64,000 bases of DNA. Source: Gemmatimonadota bacterium. Its GTDB lineage: Bacteria; Gemmatimonadota; Gemmatimonadetes; Longimicrobiales; Longimicrobiaceae. The stretch spans positions 1 to 64,000 of the forward strand of contig JAIRKD010000002.1 in assembly GCA_031260285.1 (NCBI GenBank). Direction: 5' to 3'. Both the position numbers and the translations under genes were made by a program. Below, one piece after another: positions 50,012 to 59,154 of this stretch (position 1 is its first letter; the number at the start of each line of letters is the position of its first letter). The notes under the pieces are model-generated. The model worked only from the letters and a program-made list of their open reading frames with translations, had not been told where the DNA came from and did no database searches.

Positions 50012-51402
50012 GAGAGCCCTCCGGGCAGCATCTTTCCACGGTTCGCGATCCGTTCCGGGTCCACAGCGGCGCGAAGCTGTTCCATACACGCCAGCTCTGC
50101 CGGGCCGAACATCTTCGGCATGTGCGCCAGCTTCTCGATCCCCACCCCGTGCTCTCCCGTGATCGAGCCGCCGAGCTCCACGCAGAGCGCGATGATCTCT
50201 CCCGCCAGCTCCTCCGCCCGCTCAAGCCCTCCCGGAACCCGCCCATCATAGAGGATCAGGGGATGGAGATTTCCGTCTCCCGCATGGAAGACGTTTGCCA
50301 CCTCCAGCCCGTGTATCCGGCTCAGACGTTCGATACCCACCAGGGCTTCCCCCAGCCGGCCGCGGGGTACCACCCCGTCCTGTACAATGTAATCGGGTGA
50401 TAACCGACCCACCGCGGAGAAAGCTGATTTGCGGCCTTTCCAGATGCGGGCGCGTTCATCCGCGTTGTTCGCGACGCGGATTTCGCGGGCGCCGGACGTG
50501 CGGATCACCTCGACGAGACGGGTGAAGTCCGCTTCCACGGTCCGGGCTTCACCCTCCAGTTCGACGATCAGCAGAGCGGCTGCGTTCAGGGGATATCCCG
50601 CTCTGGCGCCAACTTCCGCCGCCTTGATCGCCAGCCGGTCCATGATCTCCATCGCACCGGGGAGGAGTCCGGACGCGATCACCGCGGTGACTGCATCACC
50701 CGCGGCTTCGAGGGAGTCGTAGGCGCCAAGGATCGTCCGGTAGAGCGCAGGGATCGGCAGAAGGCGGAGGGTGGTTTTCAGCGCGATTCCGAAGAGGCCT
50801 TCGCTGCCCACAAAGAAACCGTTGAGGTCCGGACCCACACTGTCCCGGCTGTCGCCGCCGACTTCGGTGACGGTGCCGTCGGGGAGGAGCAGCTCCATCC
50901 CCAGGACGTGGTTGCCCGTCATTCCGTATTTCAGGCAGTGGGCGCCGCCGGAGTTGAAGGCAACATTCCCACCGATGGTGCAGACCGCCTGGCTGGACGG
51001 ATCCGGCGCGTAGTAGAGGCCGAACGGCTCCGCGGCGCGGGAGACAGCCAGATTGACGACACCCGGCTCAACCACCGCGATCCGTTCATCGGGGTCGAGG
51101 CGGAGGATGTGGTTCAGCCGGTTGAGCGCGATCACCACCCCTTCCGCAACTGGAAGGGAGCCGCCGGAGAGGCTGGTTCCGCTGCCTCTGGCGACAAAGG
51201 GGATCCCGTTCCGGTGACAGAAGCGCACTGTTTCCACTACTTCCGTCGCGGTTTCCGGAATCACCACCGCCCCGGGGAGCTGGTTGAGCGCCGCAAGTGC
51301 GTCCGACCCGTACACCGCCATCCGCGCGGGGGTGGTCAGGATCCGGTCGGGCGGGAACAGCTGCCGCAGGCCGGAAAGCGAGGAGGAAAGAGCTCTGGTC
51401 AT
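50008..51402 (-). CDS. glcD: Glycolate oxidase subunit GlcD (FAD-linked oxidase)
   Basis: '[36 protein letters not shown]', '[33 protein letters not shown]', '[12 protein letters not shown]'. Confidence 0.95.
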   Translation of the reverse strand: MTRALSSSLSGLRQLFPPDRILTTPARMAVYGSDALAALNQLPGAVVIPETATEVVETVRFCHRNGIPFVARGSGTSLSGGSLPVAEGVVIALNRLNHILRLDPDERIAVVEPGVVNLAVSRAAEPFGLYYAPDPSSQAVCTIGGNVAFNSGGAHCLKYGMTGNHVLGMELLLPDGTVTEVGGDSRDSVGPDLNGFFVGSEGLFGIALKTTLRLLPIPALYRTILGAYDSLEAAGDAVTAVIASGLLPGAMEIMDRLAIKAAEVGARAGYPLNAAALLIVELEGEARTVEADFTRLVEVIRTSGAREIRVANNADERARIWKGRKSAFSAVGRLSPDYIVQDGVVPRGRLGEALVGIERLSRIHGLEVANVFHAGDGNLHPLILYDGRVPGGLERAEELAGEIIALCVELGGSITGEHGVGIEKLAHMPKMFGPAELACMEQLRAAVDPERIANRGKMLPGGLS

Positions 51403-51496
51403 GCCCGATGATACCGGGCTCCGACCTCCGACGCAAAGGCGCGGGGTACGGAATGGTCTCCGCGCCCCGCGCCTCTGCAGAAGTCCTTTCTCCGGA

Positions 51497-52225
51497 TTAT
51501 ATCTCGTCGAGAGGTTTTCCTTCCGTATCCCCCGCCTGACGGACAACATCCCGGATCTCATTTGCCGCCCGTTCCAGAATCTCCCGGATCCGGTTGACGG
51601 TGGCCGGGTCGTCGCTCAGCCGGGTCATCTGCTCGATCCCCTCCCGGAAGACTTTCATGAACGAGCGGAAAACTCCCTTCACCTCTTTTGCCTCCGAGGT
51701 GAAGCGGTTGGCGAACTCCGAAACGCGATCCATGACATCGTCAGCGCGCTTCGAGTGCTCGTCCAGAAAGGCCCGTCCCTCGTCGGTCACGCTGTATATA
51801 TGACGTCCGTCCGTCTCCTGAGAAGTGACGTAGCCCTGATCCCGCAGGAGCTGGAGAACCGGGTAGACCGATCCCGCGCTCGCTGAATACCATCCCCGGG
51901 ATCTCTCTTCCAGTGCCTGCATCACCTCGTACCCGTGCATGGGTTTGGTCGCAAGCAGACGCAGGATGGCGTACTTCAGATCTCCACGGTCAAAGATCCG
52001 CCGGCCCGGCCCGCGCCGGCCTCCAAAGCCTCCTGCTCCCCCTCCTCCCGGCCCGCGCCGGCCTCCGGGCCCACCCCATGGCCCGCCGAACGGTCCATCA
52101 AATGCACCCTCAAACGCTCCGAAAAAACCGGCGGGTGGCCCGAATCCGGCCGGCGGCTCACTTCCCTCGCCGAACCAGGAACTCCACACCGACCGCCATT
52201 CATTCTCATGCTTCCGGTTCTCCAT
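51497..52225 (-). CDS. PadR family transcriptional regulator with Gly/Phe/Pro-rich N-terminal extension
   Basis: '[74 protein letters not shown]'. Confidence 0.93.
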   Translation of the reverse strand: MENRKHENEWRSVWSSWFGEGSEPPAGFGPPAGFFGAFEGAFDGPFGGPWGGPGGRRGPGGGGAGGFGGRRGPGRRIFDRGDLKYAILRLLATKPMHGYEVMQALEERSRGWYSASAGSVYPVLQLLRDQGYVTSQETDGRHIYSVTDEGRAFLDEHSKRADDVMDRVSEFANRFTSEAKEVKGVFRSFMKVFREGIEQMTRLSDDPATVNRIREILERAANEIRDVVRQAGDTEGKPLDEI

Positions 52226-52247
52226 ACCAGACTCCTCCTTCTTAAAG

Positions 52248-52288
52248 CGATATATCGTGAAGTCGAAATGATAATACCGATATATCGG
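52248..52288. promoter_or_regulatory. Twin palindromic operator sites upstream of padR
   Basis: CGATATATCG (52248-52257) and CCGATATATCGG (52277-52288), centres 30 bp apart, immediately upstream of the padR ATG. Confidence 0.75.
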
Positions 52289-52649
52289 CAAAAAGGTTTC
52301 CAGCGGATTTCCAGGGAGGGTTACGGCGGAATGAGTGCATGTGGCGGATGGAGAGGGATGGAAGAGGGAGAGGACAGGGGAGTGGGAAAGTGGACAGGCG
52401 GAGTCGATAACCGTCTCTGTGCGGAAAGTGCGCTGGTCCGCACAGCATCCGTGCGCTTGCGGAGTCGATCCGCGAGAGGACAGGTGAGGCATGGGGAAGT
52501 GATTGTCAGGCAGCGGTCAGGCTATCGTTACAGAGGGATGAGGTGCAGCCTTGTTCGGCGGGGTACGGGGACCCATGATTCACTCTTCGAACGTATTCCG
52601 GGGGATCAGGGCTCCTTCGGATCGGTTAAGCTCAACGGGAAGGGATGGA

Positions 52650-53522
52650 ATGATGAGATATTCAGCACGGATGTTCGGAGTTCTGCTGCTGGCGGCGGGA
52701 TGTTCCGCGCCGGAGACGCGTGAGGTGCCCGAGACCGCGGCAACCGAGATGACCACTCTGTCAGGTGCGTTGCCCGCAAGTGCGGAAGAAGCGCAGGCCC
52801 GGCTGGCGGCATCTCCGCGCCATGGGGAGTGGGCGATTGTACATACCAGTCCCACAGACAGCGTGCGCGCCTGGGTGGTCTATCCGGAGCGGAGCACCCC
52901 GGCGCCGGTGATTGTTGTGGTTCACGAGATCTTTGGACTGTCACACTGGGTGCGCGCGGTTGCGGACCAGTTCGCGGCGGAGGGTTTCATCGCCATCGCG
53001 CCGGACCTCCTGACGATGAACAACATTCCACTCGGGGGAGACGGGGCGCCGGATGCGGATATCGCGCGGGCCCAGATCGCGACGCTGAACAACGATGTTG
53101 TTCACCAGCAGCTGCTGGCGGTTGCTGAATACGGGATGTCGCTCCCGGCGGCGGAGAAGCGCTATGGGATTGTCGGCTACTGCTGGGGTGGCGGGATCTC
53201 CTTCGAGCATGCGATCCGTTCACCGTCTCTGGGCGCATCGGTTGTGTACTACGGAACCAGCCCTGATACCACGCTCTACGGTTCGATCAACGCGCCGATC
53301 CTCGGCCTGTATGGCGGGAACGACGAGCGTGTAAACGCAACGATCCCGAGAGCGCAGGAGGCGATGGCGCGGCTGGGCAAGCGGTATGAGGCGGAGATCT
53401 TCGCGGGTGCGGGCCATGGCTTCCTTCGTCAGCAGGATGGCATGGACGGAGCAAACCTGCGGGCGACCGAGGCTGCCTGGCCGCGTACGATCGCCTGGTT
53501 CCGGGAGAACCTCGAACGCTGA
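52650..53522 (+). CDS. Dienelactone hydrolase family lipoprotein
   Basis: Lipobox 'VLLLAAGCSAPE'; 'VIVVVHEIFGLSHWVRAVADQFAAEGFIAIAPDLL', 'VGYCWGGGISFEHA', 'GAGHGFLRQQ'. Confidence 0.92.
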   Translation: MMRYSARMFGVLLLAAGCSAPETREVPETAATEMTTLSGALPASAEEAQARLAASPRHGEWAIVHTSPTDSVRAWVVYPERSTPAPVIVVVHEIFGLSHWVRAVADQFAAEGFIAIAPDLLTMNNIPLGGDGAPDADIARAQIATLNNDVVHQQLLAVAEYGMSLPAAEKRYGIVGYCWGGGISFEHAIRSPSLGASVVYYGTSPDTTLYGSINAPILGLYGGNDERVNATIPRAQEAMARLGKRYEAEIFAGAGHGFLRQQDGMDGANLRATEAAWPRTIAWFRENLER

Positions 53523-53640
53523 GCTTCGGGCGTCCGGAGAGCTGTACTGTGATCGGGGCCTGTCCGCAGACGCGGGAGTCCGCGGTGAGGAGGCGGGCTC
53601 CTTCACTTCCAAATCATTCTGCCTTCAACCAGTCCGGCTC

Positions 53641-54570
53641 TTGAATCAACATCGCGGAACTCTCAGGACAGAGCTGGGGCTGGTGATGGTAGCGGCCATC
53701 TGGGGCCTCAACTTTGTTGTGGTGAAGAGCGCTCTGGGGGTGCTGGCGCCTCTGGGGTTCAACGCGATGCGGCATCTGGTTGCGTCGGGGTTCATGCTGG
53801 TTGTGCTGCTGGCGAGCGGTGGCGTGGGTCGTCCGGAGCGCGAGGACTGGCCGCGGATTGTGGGGATGGGCGTTCTGGGGATCATCTGCTACCAGATGGC
53901 GTTCATGTTCGGCCTGGACCGCACGAGGGCGGGGAATGCGAGCTTGATGCTCGCCCTCGCGCCGATCTTTGTTCTCCTTTTTGGTGGACGGAGCGGGGAG
54001 GGTGGCGTGCGCGCTTGGCTTGGCGTAATTCTCTCGGTTCTGGGGATCGCGATTGTCAGCTGGAACACCTTTTCGCTTACCGGTGGTTCCACACTGATAG
54101 GTGATCTGATCCTCATCGGCGCCGCCGCGATCTGGGCGCTCTATACCATCGGTTCGAAGCCGCTGATCAGCCGTTACGGGCCGATCCGGGCGACTGTCTG
54201 GCCGCTCTGGATCGGATCGATCGGGGTGGTTCTTGCTGGCGTCCCGGCGCTGGTCCGTCAGGACTGGTCGGTGGTCGGGCCTGCCGCCTGGGGTGGTGTC
54301 CTCTACTCCGCGTGTTTTGCGATCGGAATCGCGTACCTGCTCTGGTACCGCGGTGTTGAGCGGGTGGGTGGCGCCCGGACGGCGGTTTTCTCCAACCTCG
54401 CGCCCGTTGTGGCGATTGCCGCCGGCGCGGTCTGGCTTGGTGAAGCGTTCACCATCCATTCCCTTGCTGGCGCACTGCTCGTGATCGGCGGGCTGATTCT
54501 CGTTCCCTCCGGTGGAACCGGTGAAGACGCCCCCGCCGATCAATACGCCCCGGCAGGCTCTGCCCGATAA
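53641..54570 (+). CDS. EamA/DMT family transporter (TTG start inferred)
   Basis: 'LGLVMVAAIWGLNFVVVKSAL', 'GLDRTRAGNASLMLALAPIFVLLFG', second EamA repeat 'DLILIGAAAIWALYTIGSKPL'. Confidence 0.9.
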   Translation: MNQHRGTLRTELGLVMVAAIWGLNFVVVKSALGVLAPLGFNAMRHLVASGFMLVVLLASGGVGRPEREDWPRIVGMGVLGIICYQMAFMFGLDRTRAGNASLMLALAPIFVLLFGGRSGEGGVRAWLGVILSVLGIAIVSWNTFSLTGGSTLIGDLILIGAAAIWALYTIGSKPLISRYGPIRATVWPLWIGSIGVVLAGVPALVRQDWSVVGPAAWGGVLYSACFAIGIAYLLWYRGVERVGGARTAVFSNLAPVVAIAAGAVWLGEAFTIHSLAGALLVIGGLILVPSGGTGEDAPADQYAPAGSAR

Positions 54571-54643
54571 CATCCGTTATCGATCGATAATGATGCCGCT
54601 GTCGGATACATATACCGCACACATTCCACGGAGGTCATGACCT

Positions 54644-54961
54644 ATGCTTGTCCTTACGACAAACAATATTGAAGGGAAGCGGATCACTCAGTATCTGGGG
54701 CTTGTGGCGGGCGAAGCGATTCTCGGCGCCAATATCTTCCGTGACTGCAGTGCTGGCATCCGCAATGTGATCGGCGGGCGCGCCGCTGCCTACGAGGAAG
54801 AGATCCGGAAGGCCCGGCAGATCGCGATCCGGGAGATGGTCGAAGAGGCGACTGCGCGTGGAGCCAACGCGGTGATCGCTGTGGATCTTGATTACGAGAC
54901 CGTCAACACGGGGATGCTGATGGTGAACGCCAGCGGCACCGCCGTTCTCTACGAGGAGTGA
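54644..54961 (+). CDS. YbjQ family (UPF0145, heavy-metal-binding domain) protein
   Basis: '[84 protein letters not shown]'. Confidence 0.93.
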   Translation: MLVLTTNNIEGKRITQYLGLVAGEAILGANIFRDCSAGIRNVIGGRAAAYEEEIRKARQIAIREMVEEATARGANAVIAVDLDYETVNTGMLMVNASGTAVLYEE

Positions 54962-54968
54962 GTCGCCG

Positions 54969-57725
54969 GTGATTCCTGACAGCAATGGTCGTCCCCGCCT
55001 TTATCTGATTGACGGATATGCCCTGATCTACCGGGCGTTTTTTGCGCTGATCTCGCGGCCACTCATCAGTTCGCGTGGAGAGAATACCAGCGCTGCCTGG
55101 GGTGTCACGCGCTTCCTCCTCAAGATCCTTGAGCAGCATCAGCCCGAGTATCTGGGGGTTGTTTTTGACGCGGGAAACTCCGAGCGCAACATCCTCTACC
55201 CGGAGTACAAGGCGACCCGCGACAAGATGCCCGACGACCTTGAGGCGTCTCTTCCACGGATCTACGATCTGGTGCGCGCCTTCAATGTTCCCGTCCTCCG
55301 GCTGGAAGGGTTTGAGGCGGATGATGTGATCGGAACGCTCGCAAAACAGGCAAACGCTGCCGGTCTGGAGACGGTGATTGTCTCCGGGGACAAAGACTTC
55401 TACCAGCTGATCGAGCCGGGAGTGGTGCTGCTGAACCCGGGTCGGGGTGGGCCTACGGCGGTGGAAGAGGAGTGGGTGGACCTCACCAACGCACACGAGC
55501 GGCTTGGCGTGGCGCCTCACCATGTCACCGACTACCTCGGCCTGATTGGTGACAGCTCCGACAACGTCCCCGGTGTGAAAGGGATCGGCCCGAAGACGGC
55601 GATCTCGCTGATTGAACAGTATGGTTCCGTTGAGGAGATTCTCCGCCGGGTTCCGGAGATCACCAACAAGCGGGCGCGGGAGTCGCTGGAGGCGTTTGCG
55701 GAGAACGCCCGGCTCTCAAAGACGCTGGTGACAATCCGCACCGACCTGCCGATGGAGCTGGATCTGGATGATCTGCGCTGCGGCGCGCCGGACCGCGAGG
55801 CGTTGAAACGGATCTTCCTGGAGCTGGAGTTCCATACGCTGGTGCGCGAGTACGGCGCGCCCGAACCGGTGGCAGCCGCGGAGGCGCAGCCCACCAGTTA
55901 TCGGACGCTTGTCGAGCCCGCCGAGGTGGAGGCGCTTGTCCGGCGACTCCGGGAGCTGGGCAGCTTTTCTGTGGATACGGAGACCACCAGCATTGATCCG
56001 GTGCGCGCGGATCTGATCTCCATCGCCATCTCTCCGGAGCCGGGAGAGGCGTTCTACCTTCCCTTCGCGCACCGGGCGCCCGTCGCGGATCTGCTGGATA
56101 CACCCCCTCCCGTCCAGAACCTTCCGCCGCTGCTTTCCCCCGCGATGGCTCCGCTGGTTGAACTGCTCCGGGACCCTGGGGTGCGGAAGACGGGGCAGAA
56201 TCTGAAGTACGACTTCCTGGTGTTCCGGCGCGCGGGGGTTGAGATGCGCGGGATCACCTTTGATACGATGGTCGCGAGTTATCTGCTTGATCCCAACCGG
56301 CGGGAGCATGGGCTGGACTCGCTTGCTCTCCAGCACCTCGACTACCGGACTACCACCTACGAGGAAGTGGTGGGGAAGGGGAAGACGGAGCTGCTGTTTG
56401 CGGAAGTGGAGATCGACCGGGCACGTGACTACGCGTGTGAGGATACGGACATCACCCTCCGGCTGGCCCGGCTCTTCGCTCCCGAGCTGGAGCGGCTGGA
56501 GCTGGTGCCGCTTTTTGAGTCGGTTGAGGTGCCGCTGATCGAGGTACTCGCGGATATGGAGTGGGAAGGGATCCGTGTGGACGCCGCGTTTTTCGCGAAG
56601 CTGGAACGGCGGCTCGCGGACGAACTGGCGGTGCTGCAGACCGAGATCCACAAGGAAGCCGGGCTTGAGTTCAATATCGGATCGACTCACCAGCTTCGGG
56701 AGGTGCTATTTGAGCGGCTGAAGCTGCCGGTGATCAAGAAGACCAAAACCGGGGCTTCGACGGATGTCAGTGTGCTGGAGGAGCTGGCCGCAATGGGTCA
56801 CCGGCTTCCGACGCTGCTGATGGAGTACCGTCAGCTCGACAAGCTGCTCTCGACGTATGTCACCGCGCTTCCCCGCGCAATCAATCCGGCAACCGGGCGT
56901 GTGCATACCTCGTTTAATCAGACTGTGGCGAGCACCGGCCGGCTGGCATCGAGTGATCCGAATCTGCAGAACATTCCCATCCGGACCGATCTGGGCGCGG
57001 AGATCCGCCGGGGGTTCATTCCGCGTGACGGCTGCATCTTCCTCTCCGCGGACTATTCACAGATCGAGCTGCGGGTGCTCGCCCATTGCTCCAACGACCC
57101 CACCTTTGTGGAGGCTTTCCGGAGCGAGGCGGACATTCACCGCGAGACAGCTGCACTGGTTTTCGGCGTTGACCCCGCTGATGTGACCCGAGCGATGCGT
57201 GACCGCGCAAAGACGGTGAACTTCGCGGTGATCTACGGGGTGGGATCCTTCTCACTGGGTCGCCAGCTCGGAGTTTCGAACTCCGAGGCGAAGGAGTTCA
57301 TCGACCGGTACTTCGAGCGGTTCCCGGGGGTGCGGGCGTATCTGGACAGCCAGGTTGAGCTGGCCCGGCAGCGCGGCTATGTGGAGACGCTTACCGGCCG
57401 CCGGCGTTATATCCCCGAAATCAGTTCGAAGAACTTCAATATCCGGTCGTTCGGGGAGCGGGTGGCAACCAATGCTCCGATCCAGGGAACCGCCGCGGAT
57501 CTGATCAAGATCGCGATGATTGATATCCATCGGACGTTGAAGCAGAGTGGTTCGGGTGCGCGGATGCTGCTGCAGGTGCACGACGAACTGCTGTTTGAGG
57601 CGCCGTATGGGGAGGTGGAGGCGACGCTGGAACTGGTGCGCGAGCGGATGGAGCATGCGATGGAGCTGCGGGTTCCCCTGCGGGTGGAGACGGGGACGGG
57701 GGGGAGTTGGCGGGAGTGTAAGTGA
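54969..57725 (+). CDS. polA: DNA polymerase I (5' exo, 3'-5' exo and polymerase domains)
   Basis: 'LIDGYALIYRAFFAL', 'FSVDTETTSIDPVRADLISIAIS', 'TGRLASSDPNLQNIPIRTDLGAEIRRGFIPRDG', 'LLQVHDELLFEAP'. Confidence 0.97.
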   Translation: MIPDSNGRPRLYLIDGYALIYRAFFALISRPLISSRGENTSAAWGVTRFLLKILEQHQPEYLGVVFDAGNSERNILYPEYKATRDKMPDDLEASLPRIYDLVRAFNVPVLRLEGFEADDVIGTLAKQANAAGLETVIVSGDKDFYQLIEPGVVLLNPGRGGPTAVEEEWVDLTNAHERLGVAPHHVTDYLGLIGDSSDNVPGVKGIGPKTAISLIEQYGSVEEILRRVPEITNKRARESLEAFAENARLSKTLVTIRTDLPMELDLDDLRCGAPDREALKRIFLELEFHTLVREYGAPEPVAAAEAQPTSYRTLVEPAEVEALVRRLRELGSFSVDTETTSIDPVRADLISIAISPEPGEAFYLPFAHRAPVADLLDTPPPVQNLPPLLSPAMAPLVELLRDPGVRKTGQNLKYDFLVFRRAGVEMRGITFDTMVASYLLDPNRREHGLDSLALQHLDYRTTTYEEVVGKGKTELLFAEVEIDRARDYACEDTDITLRLARLFAPELERLELVPLFESVEVPLIEVLADMEWEGIRVDAAFFAKLERRLADELAVLQTEIHKEAGLEFNIGSTHQLREVLFERLKLPVIKKTKTGASTDVSVLEELAAMGHRLPTLLMEYRQLDKLLSTYVTALPRAINPATGRVHTSFNQTVASTGRLASSDPNLQNIPIRTDLGAEIRRGFIPRDGCIFLSADYSQIELRVLAHCSNDPTFVEAFRSEADIHRETAALVFGVDPADVTRAMRDRAKTVNFAVIYGVGSFSLGRQLGVSNSEAKEFIDRYFERFPGVRAYLDSQVELARQRGYVETLTGRRRYIPEISSKNFNIRSFGERVATNAPIQGTAADLIKIAMIDIHRTLKQSGSGARMLLQVHDELLFEAPYGEVEATLELVRERMEHAMELRVPLRVETGTGGSWRECK

Positions 57726-57749
57726 GATCAGCTGACAGGGAGGAATGAG

Positions 57750-58214
57750 ATGGCATCCGTGATGAAACGGCCTCGGCTGGCAGCGGTTGAGACTCTGCCA
57801 GGATACCGGCTCTGCATGACGTTCATCGACGGGAACGTGATGGAACTGGATATGACTCCGCTATTCGAGGAGAGCCCGGGGTTGGTGCCGCTTCGGGATC
57901 CCGCAATATTCGCGGGGGCTTGAATCGGTGAAGACGAGGGCTGGACTGTCGAATGGCCGGAGCAAGATATCCAGATCGGAGCTGATACGCTCTGGCTTGA
58001 TGCCCGGGCGCAGAATGCTCCGGATGAGAATGCGAGGATCTTCGCGCAGTGGCGAGCGCAATATGGGCTTACGTTGACCCAGGCCGCGGACGCTCTCGGA
58101 ATGACGCCACGGACAGTGAGTGCCTATGGAACGGGAGCGCGGCCCATGCCGCGGTACATCGCACTTGTGGTGAGGGGGTGGGAAGCGGAGTACCGTGCCC
58201 GGAGGCGTGATTGA
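57750..58214 (+). pseudogene. DUF2442-HTH protein interrupted by in-frame TGA at 57921-57923
   Basis: Same frame before and after stop: MASVMKRPRLAAVETLPGYRLCMTFIDGNVMELDMTPLFEESPGLVPLRDPAIFAGA*IGEDEGWTVEWPEQDIQIGADTLWLDARAQN...FAQWRAQYGLTLTQAADALGMTPRTVSAYGTGARPMPRYIALVVRG. Confidence 0.75.
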
Positions 58215-58280
58215 TTCTGAGTGAGTATCGCACCCGCTATCTGGGGATAGCGTAGTCCCGGGCTTTGAGGCATACCGCTG

Positions 58281-58553
58281 TTATGCCGCCCTCCCCAGCG
58301 CCCGCGCTACCTCCTCCGGAATCCGCAGGATGACCCGCAGGTACTGCTCGCTCGCAGCATCCGGCCGCCTGCGCCCCTGTTCCCATTCCCGGATTGTAGC
58401 GACCGGAATGCCGTAGGTCTTCGCAAAATCCACCTGTGACAGACCCGTGCCCGCCCGCGCATTCCGCGCCAGCATGGCAAAAAGGCCGCGTTCAAACTCA
58501 TCATCCGTTGGTGGTCGATCTTCATCAGATTCGTCAAATACGGGGCACTCCAT
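58281..58553 (-). CDS. HTH (XRE-type) antitoxin, partner of BrnT-like toxin
   Basis: 'GLFAMLARNARAGTGLSQVDFAKTYGIPVATIREWEQGRRRPDAASEQYLRVILRIPEEVARAL'. Confidence 0.82.
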   Translation of the reverse strand: MECPVFDESDEDRPPTDDEFERGLFAMLARNARAGTGLSQVDFAKTYGIPVATIREWEQGRRRPDAASEQYLRVILRIPEEVARALGRAA

Positions 58554-58805
58554 CGTACATCCTCCGCTCTTTGTTATTGGCCAGCCGAACGCTGATGATC
58601 CGGTAATGTGAATCCCGCAGCGTATATACACACATCCAGACCCGATCATTCACCATGCCGTACGAGAATCCTCTCCGTATTCAAATCGAAGATCCAAGGA
58701 CACTGCAAGGTTCGGATCTGCAAGTACGTACTCTCCAAACGCGAGAGACACACCATGCTTCTCCCGGTTCAACTCATCCTTGTGAGGATCAAATTCAATC
58801 TTCAT
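58534..58805 (-). pseudogene. BrnT-like toxin with frameshift
   Basis: Frame 1: MKIEFDPHKDELNREKHGVSLAFGEYVLADPNLAVSLDLRFEYGEDSRTAW*; continuation in another frame: GMVNDRVWMCVYTLRDSHYRIISVRLANNKERRMYDGVPRI*. 272 nt total, consistent with loss of 1 nt. Confidence 0.78.
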
Positions 58806-59154
58806 ACAAGAAGTACGGCAGTGACGTATATGATGCAAGGTCTGTGCGTGAGGGGAGGGAAGAGCCTGAGGAGATATTGCGGCTTCCTGGGGGAGTCCGT
58901 GGTGATTCCGATGCCGTCGGTTGGAGGGGTCAGGGGTGACGCAGCTGTCAACGATCTGTGAGCGGCGCCCTGGATTGAGCTCGGTGCGAAGAAACAGATG
59001 CCCGGTATGATTACGCGGAAGACCAGAGGAAGGACAGCGGAGGTGTGTATCCCGTGAATTTCAGTGGTTTTCAGTCACTTCCGGGCGAGAGATTACATAC
59101 AGAAGAACTGCCATCCACCAGTACAGCCCGAGCCGTTCAACGCCCCGGCCCGGC

